Assembly (NCBI GenBank): GCA_963513935.1
Contig: OY740770.1
Span: forward strand, 85,471,267-85,535,266
From: Aphrophora alni
Taxonomy: Eukaryota > Arthropoda > Insecta > Hemiptera > Aphrophoridae
DNA length: 64,000 nucleotides
Reading direction: 5' to 3'
Shown: in pieces, positions 24,894 through 38,301 of the stretch
How the letters are laid out: every line of letters starts with the position of its first letter
Position numbering within the stretch: the first letter of the stretch is position 1
Made by a program: the position numbers and the translations under genes
The notes under the pieces: generated by a model
Seen by the model: only the letters and a program-made list of their open reading frames with translations
Databases searched by the model: none
Told to the model about the DNA's origin: nothing

Positions 24894-25508
24894 TGGTATG
24901 ATTGGCTCTCTAAAATATGCCTGGGTTCTTATTTTCTATTAAATATCATCAAATCAGTGGTTCAGTATACTAATTAATTTTTATTAACAATGACTATCTC
25001 CTATCTTATTATAATAATACAATATCTTTATTACTACTATTAATCCAGAATGACTCTAATTATTGTGACTCACAGATCTGATTCTACGTTATATATTATT
25101 ATTACTTGTGTCTGAAATACGTGCAAGGTTTTGACATGAAGTTTGCTCACCCTGCTTGCCATTCATGGATGCTCATCTGAAGTCTCAAAACTCCTAGGTA
25201 GCTCGTATACGCCAAGTCCGTCTGGCTATCTTCCAGAATTATGCTCCCAGGATTCTCTTACTCGCCAAGTCCGTCTGGCTATCTTCAAAAATTCCTGCAG
25301 CACCTCCCTCGATTAATCTTGGCCCACTGACCAAGTTTTCTCCCACCCAAGGGTTTATATGTGTTTGTAGCATCAATGACGTCTGCCTTGCTTGCAAGGT
25401 AAGCAATTTCATCATTTTTTCAGGTCTGTCACAATAATTGTTGTCATACTGTGTTCCTAAAAAGAACTTAGACTATATTCCTAACTAAAACTATCCTAAT
25501 TCCTAACA
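24894..25508 (-). repeat. LTR (5' LTR in element orientation)
   Basis: Partner of 21132-21746, the same 615-bp length and essentially identical. It would carry the promoter for minus-strand transcription of the element. The two direct copies of CGCCAAGTCCGTC.. are also present here. Confidence 0.9.
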
Positions 25509-25512
25509 CCAC
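25509..25512 (+). repeat. Target site duplication CCAC, right of LTR element
   Basis: Exact repeat of 21128-21131. Confidence 0.75.
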
Positions 25513-28169
25513 TTTTACTATTGATTTAGATCCTACTCAATTTTATATTTTATTTGTTTTCGTTTTATATCAAGTCTGTTATGAAAAAATTATAAATGTG
25601 TTAGAATAAAATTAAATTTTCTACGCTCTTCAGAAAATGATCAAACGCTACACTACAGTCAAATGCTAATATTCGTCTCGGCAATCTAATACAACAAAGT
25701 TGAAGACTCTAAGAAATACAAAACAAAACATGTGTATAAATAGAAAAAAAATTGATGCGATAGATATATACATATATATATATTGTATAATATACGTACT
25801 TGGTGATTTTTATCAAATGAAAAAAAAAAAGGTGTTTTACTGATTTTTTTCAGTACTAAGGAAATAAATATATTATGTGTTTCAATTCACCATGAACATT
25901 TAGTAATGGATAATTTTTAATTAAACAGTAACTACAGAACCTACTTTTGATACGCAAAATCTGCAAGAGATTGCCTAACCAAAATGGTTTAAAAAAAAAA
26001 AAAGTTAAACAAATGAACATATTTACTCTTTCGGTTACCACAGATTTTTTAACGTCGATTTTAGTTTTATTTACCGTATCATCGACCTAGAAAGAAAAAA
26101 AATAATTAAACATAAAAAAAAAAAAAATAAAAAAAATTATTGGATTATCAAATCTACACTTTAACGGATAATTATCTAACTTTATTTTTTAAATGGATTC
26201 AATGTTAAAAATATATACATGGTTATTAACCAGTATTGGTTTTACCATGAACATTTGAATATAACTAAACTGAATTATTGAATTTAAATAGAAACTAAGG
26301 TACGTATTCCATTTAAATTTAAAAAGATACTTATGGAAGCTAACATAAGAGCGGTAATATGGAGCTATTTTGTGAAAAGTAGTTGACTCGTTGTTGATGT
26401 AGGTATATATAAGTTGAAAAGTAGATGTATAAATATGTAATTTACATTTTGTAGAACTAAGACACGTAACGAAAGAAAACTTTCAATGGATGTATTTGAA
26501 CACAGTGTTCCGTTTTTTGTTATCCATAGAAAAGCTCATGCATTGGAAATGATCTGACCCGTATTATATATTCACTTAATGTCTGTTAACAGCGATTTTC
26601 TTTACTGAAATGGTTACTCTATAATATGCATATTTTATAATACTGAGACGAAAAAACAATTTCACAATTATTAAGCTTAGTTTAAATAAAATTGATACGA
26701 ATAATAATTATTTCAATTTCAATCAATTTATTTACTTAATCTAACATAAAATTATTTATATTTTTGAACACATTAAACATGGTTTAATGTGATATATGTT
26801 AAGAAATAAACATAAGTAAAAATCAATTCCATAAAACCCAAAGTACCCTAAACTGCATTTTAATCAAAAGAGAAAATGAAGTATAAATAATATATTTTTA
26901 ACATGTAGAAGAGTTTTGTTCACGTTTTCGTTAACCGTAGAGATATTTAATTTTCAAAATGTAACAATACACCAAAACAAGTTGTAAATATATTAGTCTT
27001 ACAATGGTGTACACAGTAGTAACTTTAGTTTATGATGCTGTATATTTCCTCCAAACTTAATACATCGCAAACAGCAGCTATATATTTGTCCGTCAATAAA
27101 TTTTACAAGTATTAATGTAAAGTATAATGCCTGATTTATTTATATATCAATTTTTTAAATATTGTTTAATCATTCAAACTACTCTGCAGGTTTATAAACT
27201 TATTAATTGATTGAATATAGGGGTGAGTTTTATAAGATTTTGTTTGGTTGTATGAGAGAAGAGTTGTATTATGTTATTAAGTATGTAAATATTAAGTATG
27301 TTGACAGAAACCATACCCAAGCCTACAACAGTTTGGCTAATAATAAAACTGTATTGTACATGCTGCCACCAAGCATGAAGCGTTCATTTAGTTAGAACTC
27401 GTTAAGTAATTAAAAGCTAACAAGGAGCCCACACAATTTCGTTTGGTATTATTATTATTATTATTTTTTTTTTCATTATTTAATTTGGACTTATTTGAAT
27501 AAGAAAAGTTGGATATTTAAAAATTTCAAATCTAATCAAGATTATAAAATAAAGCAAGAAACCATTAATTTTATATTACAAGTATTGTTTTGAAAGTTAT
27601 AAATTAATTTAAATGTGTTTATTCAATTGATTAAAAATATTAATGGCATCAGATATTAAGTGAGCCAGAAAAAGCTACGAAGTTTTACAAGGTGTTGAGG
27701 AATATCGGTGAGTTTCATTGTTTTTATTCAATCTTATTTTAGAAGCATACAATTATTTTCATTAATAATTCACAGAAATAGAAAACATTAAATGAGAAAA
27801 ATTCATTTTGATTTTACTGTTTTCAACCAAACCAACTTGTTAAAGCAATTTACAAATTAAAATATGATTTATTGTCTGTGAAGAGTATATAATAGAAAGT
27901 AATTTTATACTATCACAATTTATTTAATACGTATTAGAGGCTCTTGATACTTTTAGAAATTGATGTGGTGTTTTAAAAGAATCATATATTGGTGGAAAAA
28001 TATTACAATGGATTATTCATATGAAGATTTCAGAGATCTACTAAATCCATCTCAAGCTTCGAGTAGAATTTAAATGTATTGTTATAATACTTGATACGCC
28101 TTTACAACTTTTAGAAATTGGAGAAAAGAAGAACTGAAATTTCTGTGACATTTGTAAAATTGTACAAGA
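25513..28169. other. AT-rich sequence, nothing identified
   Basis: Short A tracts (for example 26117-26129) and a small ATT tract followed by a T run at about 27449-27473 are present. A 62-codon plus-strand frame at 27207-27395 starts with TTG and has no recognisable motif. Confidence 0.5.
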
Positions 28170-29330
28170 ATTAAAATTCGAACCGATGGAGCAGTCTGAT
28201 GTTCAGCAGGTCATTCCTGAGCTTTTCAAAATGATATGGGATTTAAAAAAGGGCGTGTATTAAGTCCATGCATAGGGATTAAGAAGTTAAGGTCAACTAA
28301 TCCCTGGGGGATAGTATAGGATGATAATCACATCTACATCCAACAAAGCTATCCTCCTCTAGGTGACCCTGTTTGAACAAATCAAAGAGGATCTAAACCG
28401 GGAGGTTAGGAAATATTCCTTAATCTAAGGTGTAATATGTCCCTTACTAAGGTGGAATCCCTTTACTGTTGGAATAGAAAAAAGAAAGCAAACGAAACCT
28501 CTACGTAGAGTACAATAAAAGATAGCGGTTTAAAAGGAAGTAGCTTAGATGGCAAAGCTCCTACTGAATAATAAAAAAAATTAAGATGGCAGAAACAAAC
28601 ATGTCCCCTACAAATAAATGCAAACAAAATATATCGTCATATAATATGGTTATTGTTCAATATCCAGACTAAAATTTAATTATATATGGAACACTTGGAA
28701 CAAAAAGAGTGTTCTCTGGAGTTTGAAATTCTAAAGCATGCAGATTTTTCTAAATTCAGTAACACCTACCTAGTGGCTGAAACCTGTATCATGACATGTG
28801 CAAAATTTAAAACTAAGATGTGGTTTGGGGAGTAAAATCCTAAACCTAATACCTCAGAATGCTCTTAGGTTACGGATAGGTGATCGAAAGGTCACCCTGT
28901 GGGTTACAATATTGATCTTTTAATCTCTTAAATTTTACTGACTGGTAGATGCTGCCAAGATTCTTGAAGTGCTTAACAAGTAGAATAAGTCCATCCAAAC
29001 CAAGGACTGATATGTAATTCGTTGCAATAAGACCGAACACTATCTAACCATTGTGAGCTATATACGATACATCTTTGGGAAATTTTAAATCAGCCTACCT
29101 GGGATTTGGTAAAGGGAACTTCACCATACTCAAGAGAAAGGACAAGTCTTTGGAATGCGCCACTGAGGATAATCTAGCATAACCTCCACTACAGTTAGGC
29201 TGCTTCTGCAGTCTTTATTTAGCGTTTTTTTGCTGAGGACATATATCTAGCCTTATCAAAGAAACCTATATTATTGGAGAATAGATAAAAGGGCTGAGCG
29301 ATGGCTAAGGTAAGTTCATATAAAATGGCT
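28170..29330 (+). pseudogene. Decayed retroelement segment, ORF1-like, homologous to 2240-2660
   Basis: A GC-richer block. Bases 28690-29100 match the reverse complement of 2660-2240, so the same element lies here in the opposite orientation. In the coding sense a 46-codon frame starting MEHLEQKECSLEFEILKHAD runs to about 28834. Later, LVDAAKILEVLN and IRCNKTEHYLTIVSYIRY appear in different frames near 28940-29080. The latter resembles the domain preceding the zinc knuckles of ORF1 (gag-like) proteins of insect non-LTR elements. Multiple stops and frameshifts show it is inactive. The part before 28690 may be leader sequence. The pairing is seen directly; the ORF1 assignment is inference. Confidence 0.5.
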
Positions 29331-31423
29331 CATATATTCATGTGAAAATTTTAGGTCTATTCCCATGTAAAAAATCGCAATTAAATATTTAGTAGGGTTC
29401 AGGAATAATAAAATTATACCACTAAAATGTACGACAGCACTCGTGCGTAGTTCGATTTTAATCATATAACATTTATTGAGAAAGCGTTTCATTCGAAAGC
29501 GAGGTAACTTTCGGCGTTATTAAGATATGTAATACTTTATTCAAAGAGGTCTTGTGTGGATTATATTCACTTTTTAAATTATAGCCGTTAAATAATGTTA
29601 TTGGTTTTATTTTGAGGTTAGATGAGCAAGACACTTTTGCTCAATTTAATACATCCATCTTAAAATGTTTAACACAAATATAAATATTTTATTCCGACTT
29701 TCTCATAATTTAAAAAATAACCGATTATAAATAAATCTTTTCTTATTTTTATTATTTTATTTTGTTAATTTCATGCTTTACTAATTACGTACACAAATAA
29801 TGTTGTCCTATTTTGTTTTGTTTTCTATAATATGGGGTTAGAAATAATTATATTCTTTATTAGTAAAGTATAAGTAGTTCTTGAAAATATTTCAAGCATC
29901 TGTTATTGATATAGATTGCCAAACAATTCAATATGTTTGGAATATGTTTTATATTCACACTTACAAAATACAAATGAAACATTCCGCCATTTGTCTAAAA
30001 CAAATCTCTTCACTCGACTAATCTTTAAAAAAGTTAAACCGATAATGGACTTAATGATTTATCATTGACTGCTCAAAGCAAGCAACCTATATTTTAAAAT
30101 TGTTAGAAAAGTGAAGTCTATATTTTAGTTTAAAATGAATGTTTTTCACAAATAGAGAGACAGAGGATTTTAAATACAAATATATATTTTTTATTTATAA
30201 TTAAACAGACAGAAAAATTTCAAATAAAACTCCAAAATGGATGGAAATAGCAAAACAAACTAAATAAAACACATTGCCAATTAATTTGAACTTGAGTTCA
30301 TATTAATGTAACATGTTAAATCTATTAAATAGTTCTAAATACTCAGAATATTAATCGGTATATATGTAACGGTGCTTAGTAAAAATTATTCCATTATATG
30401 TATTGTTAAATTTAGTTTTACTATATAATAATAAATTGTATTATCGAAATATGGAAGTTTTGGTTTACTCAGAGGATTAATAGTTTTCTGTTAAAATTAA
30501 CCTCTTGTTAATTAAAATATATTATGCAATTTTAAATTAAGAAAATTTAATAATTTATATAGGTCTAAGCTACTATAGATATTTTATTACTAATTTATTT
30601 ATGTACATTTTTATTACAAATTGTTCCAGCTCCGACACGTTATTCATATTTTACCCTTCAAGGGCTCAATAACGGTAAATACGGGTGAGGCAATTCCGAA
30701 TTGTTCTTAAGTAGAACTACATTTTTCTTCGTGTAATCTTTTATTAAATACATTATCTTTCCTATCTGATATCTCTTGACCAACTAAGGTTTTCTGTGAC
30801 TCTGATTATTACACAGTTATTCGACAAATGATGACGTTCGTTTATATTTCTTTTTTTTAATGAGATGGTGACTTTGAAGTTTTTTGGTATTAACAAGTAT
30901 GTATGTATATGTACATGGCACTATTATAATTGGAAATATTTTGATTTGCTGTTGGTTATAGTTCTTTCCAATTTCATGTTTAAATTACCGACGATTAAAA
31001 TCTCATAATGTTATGGGTACAATTTCTACAATAAAGCTTCATCCCATTTTACAGGAAATTTGATTAAGATTTATTAAAATTCCAGCTTATAATAAACCTA
31101 TATAATAAATACCTCAACGATTACCCACAAGAATAATCATTAAATTTCAAAGCGTAAACTTCTTTTTTTGAATAAAAATAATGTAATTGTTTTTAAATTT
31201 AACGCTAACTCTGTTAGCTGCAAAGTTCTATTTTGTGAGCAGTTACTTTACAAATTTCAATAAAATAATATTATAAACAAATGCCAATTAAATTTTAAGT
31301 TAATTAAACAGAGAGAATTGAATTGAATTGTCTTTATTTAGGGGCGAGGTTAGGACTGTATAGTCCTCTCTACCACCTAATCCCATACAACATAACAACA
31401 TATTATATAAAAATATAAAATAC

Positions 31424-31428
<5 letters not shown>
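29331..31428. other. AT-rich sequence, nothing identified
   Basis: No element or gene could be supported. A GC-richer patch at 30630-30720 contains the palindrome CAATTCCGAATTG but no recognisable function. Confidence 0.5.

Positions 31429-31510
<82 letters not shown>
31429..31510 (+). repeat. GA microsatellite (41 units)
   Basis: An uninterrupted GA dinucleotide array of 82 bases. It produces a spurious Ser-Leu repeat frame on the minus strand. Purine/pyrimidine tracts like this can act as GAGA-factor sites in insects, but nothing nearby suggests a promoter. Confidence 0.95.
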
Positions 31511-31512
<2 letters not shown>

Positions 31513-31639
31513 TTTACAAGTCTTATGTTTGGAAATTCCTTGACATATAATGTTTAGATGAAAAGGTAAATATGTGTTATATATTTGCAATTTATCCGGA
31601 ATAAATCTTTTCTTTACTAAATAATATAATCCGTATGAT

Positions 31640-33190
31640 TATCTCACAGGTTATTTTTACCCACATTTACAGGACTATCCATATAACTTCAGTTAACATA
31701 ATCTTGAGATACTACCAATAATTTTGCCCTTTTTTAACTACCTGTCCCTCTCTACTCTGTGTGCCTACGAATTCGAAGTTGTCCTTTCTATACCTGTACC
31801 CCGAACCCTACACAAAAGTTTTTGGTGTGTAACTCCATTTTGTGTAAATGGCTACGGAAAATACAGTCACCAGTAATGTATCAAGTCACTCTCCGCAGAT
31901 CAGACCTCTTGAGATCCTTCTCTGTTTTGAGTCTTAACTGATTCTAAAACACCAGTTTGACTGTATTCCTTTCGTTTCTTAACAAAACTTCTGTTGTTTC
32001 TACACGATCCATTGAGATACGAACCTTGGTGCTAGTGTATGGGATACTCCTCACGTTTGTTTTGGGCCAATGAGGGAGAGTTCAGTTTCATTTTTATTAA
32101 CCTGTCTTCCTCTTCATATCCCTCAATACCCAGATGACCCGTAATCCACAATGAATTAAATTTTAACGTTTTAACCAGGGTTTTCAAGGCCATACTAAAT
32201 CTCACACTATCCTACAACTATAGTTGTGTTTTACCAAAGCCAGAAGTGGTATTCTAATGTCTGATTATTTGTACATGCCCTTATTGTAGCTCTTATCTAT
32301 ATGTCAATCATAATTGCCCAATAACCTCCAAATTGTTTGTCTTATTTGTTATCTGATCACAGGTATTTTGATACTACTCGTTGATGGATCCATTCAAAGA
32401 GTTAGCTATTCAATATCTTCATTGTTTTCAATCCAACAAGTAATACCGTGTCTTTGGCTTATTTCTTCACCGTAATGACTGGGTCATTGTTCCTAGGATT
32501 TTTATTTGTGTTTTTTACGTAGCCCGATTTTATGTGAAAGGTAATAGTGAGTTGTGACAAACTAATCATCCGATACCCCCAGATTTTTATTTTAGTTGCT
32601 ATCTATCAGCTAGCGAAATGTATATGTAGATTTTTATATTCTCTACCTAGACCCCTTCTTTGGTAAAAGGTCGGTTTACAACCGTTATTTAATGAAACTA
32701 AACCTCATTTACCTATACAATTAGATATAAACTAACCTCTATTGTTGAAAACAGTATTCCCCACGACGTGTGGTGGGCATTAGACAGGCATCCAAGAACG
32801 CCTCTTCAATTCAACACCGAGCTCCACACTCTTCCACAACTCAAGCGCCTATTGGGCTTCAGTACAGAAGCTACACAGATGCAAGCAATACCCGGATGTT
32901 GTCACTAGCCGCTTGAAATTATACCTCGGTCATTGCTATTCTGACACCGAGGTAATATTGTGATATAGGCTACGTGAATTTGCCTTTAAAAGTCCAGTAT
33001 TATAATTATCTTACCTTTTTTACTACTCATTCCTACTATTGTACCTTTATTGAGCCATGGTTCCTGTATCAGAGCCACTCCTATTACTTCTGATAAGCGC
33101 TTCTAGCGGTGCTAGCCGTAGCCGTTCTGATATGACAATTGACTTGTAGTACGCCTCATATCTGCTAACGAAGAGATTCATTCCCTCCAT
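31640..33190 (-). pseudogene. Decayed non-LTR retrotransposon: endonuclease and RNase H pieces, reverse transcriptase missing
   Basis: On the minus strand, bases 33090 to 33004 read VALIQEPWLNKGTIVGM, the QEPW-containing start of the apurinic-type endonuclease of R1-like elements. Just upstream (about 33180-33100) a frame resembles the usual lead-in, TATASTARS. Bases 32148-32093 read WITGHLGIEGYEEEDRL, equivalent to the WxPGHxGIxGNExAD motif of RNase H; a decayed copy of the downstream PLIGPEP-type tail follows. Only about 800 bases separate the two, too little for a reverse transcriptase, so an internal deletion is inferred. Frameshifts and stops are frequent. Both domain calls rest on motif recognition. 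Confidence 0.6.
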
Positions 33191-35025
33191 GTACATTGAA
33201 AGTCACCCTTTTGTCACCTTTATATATAGTCATATATATAATCTTCAGTTTTTCCGGAGAATCCTTAAACAATTGACTTTCGTTGCAGTTGAGTTTGAAA
33301 TTATTAGTTTAGTAACAAAGTTATAAAATAACCAAATTACAAGTAATAATTTCATTATACAATATTTACAACATTATATCAATAATTGTATTTGTAATTT
33401 AATAGTGAAATTATACTAAATTAGTAACATTTTGAAAGAATAATGAAAAGTAAGCACCGCCTTCCTTACACTAACTGTTTACAAATTAAACACTCAAAAA
33501 TGCTTACAATCCAAATTCAAATGAAAGTTATTTTTATTGCTAAACCATATGTAACCACTCTTATTACGTTGGAGTGGAGAAGGTAAAGGCAGAAGAGAAA
33601 TTTACAAAAATGTCGGGTAAAAACAATGAACAGGAGGAGGATTGTTGTAGAATTCCACGTGTAAATATAATTCATTCCTTTGAGTAAGAACTTCATTTCA
33701 CGAGGGAGGGAAGATGTGACTTGGATAATGAAAAATAGATTACTAATTCTAACGAAACTAAGAAGTTTTAAAAGAAGTTTAAGTACCCCAGTGTATTAGA
33801 ATATTAAACAGTGATAAACTCACAGTTGTCCATAAACTTATCTTTTCTTGACTGGAATTTAAATACCTGTGATTAATTTCTTTACCCTCTTGCTAAAAAG
33901 AGTCACGCAGTCAACGATTACATGATGTATTACAGATGTATTCATAGTCAACATACTCTGTTTTCATAGTCAACTCTGTTCTGTTTCCCTAATGTTCTGT
34001 ATAATAGAATCCTAATAATACGGTCTTTCATTTCAGAGCCTGTAGTTTGTACCTTTCTTATACTCTCAGATGTCTGAAAATAAACATTGTTTACTTTATA
34101 ACAAACATTGTGTGACAAATGTTAATAATAAAAATTTCAACAACATTCTCATTTACGTATACACCAAACCGAAGACTATGCAAATAGAAGTATTTGCATT
34201 TACCTGGGTACATTATACTTTGTTTTTTTATTTTAGAATAAAATGTTGAAAAATCAAGACGATATATAATTTATTTGAGATTTTATGAATTCTTACTTAT
34301 TAATTGGTAACAAAAATTTAAACACCCTTTATAACTTTAATGTAAAGAGAAGCAGTTTAACAATCAATAATTTGATGACTCCTAATTTCAACGTTTATAC
34401 CTATATTATTGTTATAGATATTTCAAATATATCGAAACTCTATTTCTAACCAAATTCAAACTTCTAGTCCTTATATTTTACAAATTAATTTTGTCTACGT
34501 CTTGAAACTTGCAAACTGGGATTTAAATAAATAATAATAACAATTTTGTTTAAATAACTTGAAAAAGTTCACTACATCCTGATCAAACGCTATACTACAT
34601 CTTGTATTGTTTTAATAACATTTTTAATCCCCCCCCCCCCGAGAATATTGCAATCTTTGATAATAATTCTAATACAAACATTACTTTTAACAAGATAGCT
34701 TACCTAAATGTGTAGTGGTCTATTTTCATTAATTTAAAATACATTTACCGCACATTTGTATTGTAAAATATATTGAAGACGACGTGTGTAAAGTTATGCC
34801 TATTACATTTTCTTTTATTGATTAAGAGGAACTAAATATTGACAAATATGATCCCGAGTCTTACCTATCGTATAGGATAAAAGAAATTGAGAGGAAAAAT
34901 TTATTATAGATGTACTATTATTGATTGGTGCTCAGATAATATTCTATCAGATATTATTTATGTTGTTGCGTTTAACCTACGAGTTGTTTGTAATGTTATC
35001 TTCTAGTCGAAACGGGTTTTTTCAG
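33191..35025. other. No gene recognised
   Basis: AT-rich. A 25-codon ATG frame near 33609 (MSGKNNEQEEDCC..) has a good start context but no support. A run of 12 C lies at 34629-34640. Confidence 0.45.
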
Positions 35026-35067
35026 TCCAATTGTATCTACATGCTCTACGCACCACCGGTGGCACAG
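35026..35067 (+). other. Candidate 42-nt microexon
   Basis: The sequence is bounded by a pyrimidine-rich acceptor (TTTTTTCAG, ending at 35025) and a consensus donor (CAG/GTATGT at 35068). It is 42 bases, 14 codons, open in the frame SNCIYMLYAPPVAQ, and lies inside a 99-codon open frame (34921-35220) that itself starts with TTG. It is GC-richer than its surroundings. No parent gene was found, so this may be coincidence. Confidence 0.2.
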
Positions 35068-38000
35068 GTATGTAAATGTCATCGTGAGAACATGCCACCT
35101 GTACAAGTGCGAAATATTTTATTGAAGATGAATATTACCGACTTAAAGTTAATATTTAATGAAACCGTTAAATATTATTACCAAATGTTATTAATAAAGT
35201 GTATTTGCTTGTTAAGTTAGTAGCAACATCTTTTCTTTCTCTCAATACTAACCTGTTAGAATTGTCGTACAGTAGTTGAAATTATAAATTATTTTGTTAT
35301 AGTAGGGTTAGGTAAAATAATGTACGACACGTTTAGAAACGTATAAATAACCCAATCGTGTATTTAACACTATACTTATCACCCGTGCTATAATTATTCT
35401 CTTACTACACTTGTGGCTTAAATATGTAATCAATGTTGTTCCTATGTAAACATAGATGAAACATATTTGTAACCATTTAAAAATAAGTTTTTCGACAGTA
35501 TTGAAACTATGCGCACCTTGTGTGTCGCCATGTTTTTTTTTATATAATATTGTTAAATGTTATATATGTCTGCGATGTTAAATTTTAATGTATGACGAAC
35601 TCTATTGAAGGCTAAACTCTGAGAATGGAGAAGAAGCTCCGAATCGCTTAAGTTTAAATCAAGAAAGAAGTCACTTGGCGGAGCCCATATAAAGTACTCA
35701 TTGTTAATTTAAAATCAAATTCTATTTAGTGAGTTTACTGTACAAAAATCCAACCGTTAAAACCCCGTTGAAAAAAGTCTAATTGATTTAAATTTGCATA
35801 ACTGGTTACAATCTTTACGTTATTATATAAAGTTACAATATAACTATATTAGTAACAAACCTGCTTCTCATATATAAGTTAAAATAATTTAAAATATGAT
35901 AGGAGAAATTAGCATTAAATATAAATTTATTGAAACATTGCGTTAACTGAGGTAATGTTTTGCAAGTAGAGGTCCCATTACGGTCGCTTTACTGCTATAG
36001 GAAAATAATATTTAAACAAGAACAAGTCCAAAGTGTTTCCTGACTACGGCAGCGCGTGAGGGAATTGACTTATAAACTCAGCAATATGCCATTCTACCTA
36101 GTGTAATAATGTTTAAATACTTGATTTTATAATTATCATTATATTGTTATATTTATTTCTGTACATAAATATTTGAGAGCACGTTTGTACAATTTACGGT
36201 TTTTGTTTCAAATAAGTGTTCAAACACGGACTATCATTTCGACTTATATTTTTGTCACATAAAATTATAGATTTTTCAATTAAATACATCAAAGTGAGGA
36301 GGCCTACATAGCTGAACTGGTGTATTTGATCTCATGGTAAACTATAGTAAACATCGTTGTGTCTCATCATTTATATTTTTATAACTCTAGGATTCAGTAT
36401 TTGTCATATTTCTAAAGTTAAAACCAGTAAATGTATAGAACTCCTTGAATACAACTACAACACGGAATTTAGAAAAATATAAAACGTTAATAATGATTAT
36501 TTCAAGTTTACATCGTTCATTTTTATTTTAGTCAAAAATGTATCAGGCTTGTGTTTAAAGGTTTGGTTGAAGGGTATATGTAGTGGTCGTTGAACTCTAA
36601 AAAGTCGATAGTTCAAAATCTAGTAATCATTTTATGTATTATAAGAGATTAAACTACGTATGCGAGAAGGAAGGAAATAGATTTTATTTTAGGGGATTAG
36701 GGAGAAGTTTTTACTATAACATAAATACCATCTCGATGTGGAAAATTAAAGTGGAAGTGAGAGTGACAAAGGTTAGGTTTCCTTGTAAATTGAATTCATA
36801 CTTTAAGGTAAGACTTCAGGTCAGATTAGTGGAAAAGCGTGACCGGAATAAGAATAGCGTGTTTCTGATTCAAATTTGATCAAAAAGATGTAAAATAAGT
36901 TCAAGTACTCCCAGCTCCTTGAAATATTACAATTCATTAGTTTAATATCTGCAACTTGAATTTTATTCCAGTGTTTAAATATTATTGTTTTATATTAAAT
37001 GCGTATGTAACAACTTGGTTTTAAATTTTAAAATCAATTAGTGGGTGAAACACATCACAAAAAAAATGCTATTTTCTGATCAACAGTGTTAAATACCATG
37101 CTAAAAATATATGTGCATATTGTGTCATGTTTAAATTGTAATATTTAATTTGTACTTGAAGTAAAAAATATTTTTATACGATATTATTTAAAAAATGAAT
37201 ATATTTGCTGTTTTTTCACATCAATTCGTTTTCAAAACACATATAATCATCAGTCATGCATTTTTTGACGAAGTGTTTTTTATTTAAATTTTCTTAAAAC
37301 TCATTACTCCTGATGGCAATAACCTGTGTAGAATATTTTAGTTTTGATGTGTGAATTTGTTCTCAAATCTGATTATTCTAACTCGAACTAAAAGTAGAAT
37401 ACAATTGACATGTCTTTTTAATGTCTAAAAAACAAATGTGAATGATCCTTTTGAGTAGTAAAATCATACAATGTATAGTAAAAAAATGTGTAGTTCATAG
37501 ATGTAAAAAAGTCGTATAAACTGGTTAATGGACTGTTAGGGAACAATTGCAGCAATACATATTTTAAAGGAAAAACTAGTACATACAGCTACTAATATAT
37601 TTAAATAAGGCACGAATATCTGCTAAAGTCTTTTATTTAACTTTCATTACTCTCAATTTAATTAATGAAAATTTGTCATTGTAGTAACTTTGAGATTGTT
37701 ATGTTTTTAAACTTTTTAAATAAATTTATTATAAAATCTTTTGGACGTATCTTATATAATGTAACACTGGATTTAAACATTGAGCTCTCAAGCTATTTGT
37801 GTTATCAATATTCCTTTATTATATGTTTTTCCTTATGTGCATTATGTAAGTTTTCTGTAAGATTTATTTGACTCTTCCAATGTATTGAGACTATACTGGA
37901 AAAACATGAGAACGAGAGTTACCGCTTAAAATGAATAAAGTTTTCAGTTCACAATTTCATCAAACAACAGTATTGATTATCTGTATTATACCTAATATCC

Positions 38001-38254
38001 ACCACGAATGTGTGAACTTGTATAGTTATATTAATATCAAATGAAAAACATGTGTAATGTGTAAACAAATTTTGTGACTACCTGGAAACTCAACGCACTG
38101 TTAAACCATTCAAAAATCGAACGACCCCACAACGACCAATCCGTCGGTCGTTCATCGACCCTAAAACAAGTATTTTGCTATTCAACATTTCGCCTACTTA
38201 CAATACTCCAATCGCAATAAATAAAACAGTGGTAGAAAGCTAATGTTCAGTAGA

Positions 38255-38301
<47 letters not shown>

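Larger units (their letters stand above)
21132..25508 (-). mobile_element. Young LTR retrotransposon lacking gag-pol
   Basis: Two 615-bp LTRs enclose 3147 bp and the whole is flanked by CCAC. Orientation comes from the primer site: reading the minus strand inward from the right LTR, two bases are followed by TGGTGCATCGGCCG (24891-24878), complementary to the 3' end with CCA of insect tRNA-Gly as I remember it. I found no gag, protease, reverse transcriptase or integrase in the interior, so this is a nonautonomous element that would rely on proteins supplied elsewhere. Its interior plus strand is strikingly poor in G from about 22280 to 24880. The only notable frame is the small membrane ORF at 22057-22269. 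Superfamily (Gypsy or BEL/Pao) is not resolved without the missing genes. Confidence 0.85.

Noticed and set aside
28690..28840. Initial reading of MEHLEQKECS.. as an endonuclease domain
   Set aside because: The match to the 2.2-2.7 kb copy and the following IRCNKTEHYL-like segment fit an ORF1-type protein better.
31300..31590. 96-codon frame with a Ser-Leu repeat
   Set aside because: Produced by the GA microsatellite at 31429-31510.
34629..34640. Run of 12 C, and a run of 10 G at 63665-63674
   Set aside because: Simple homopolymers without supporting context.
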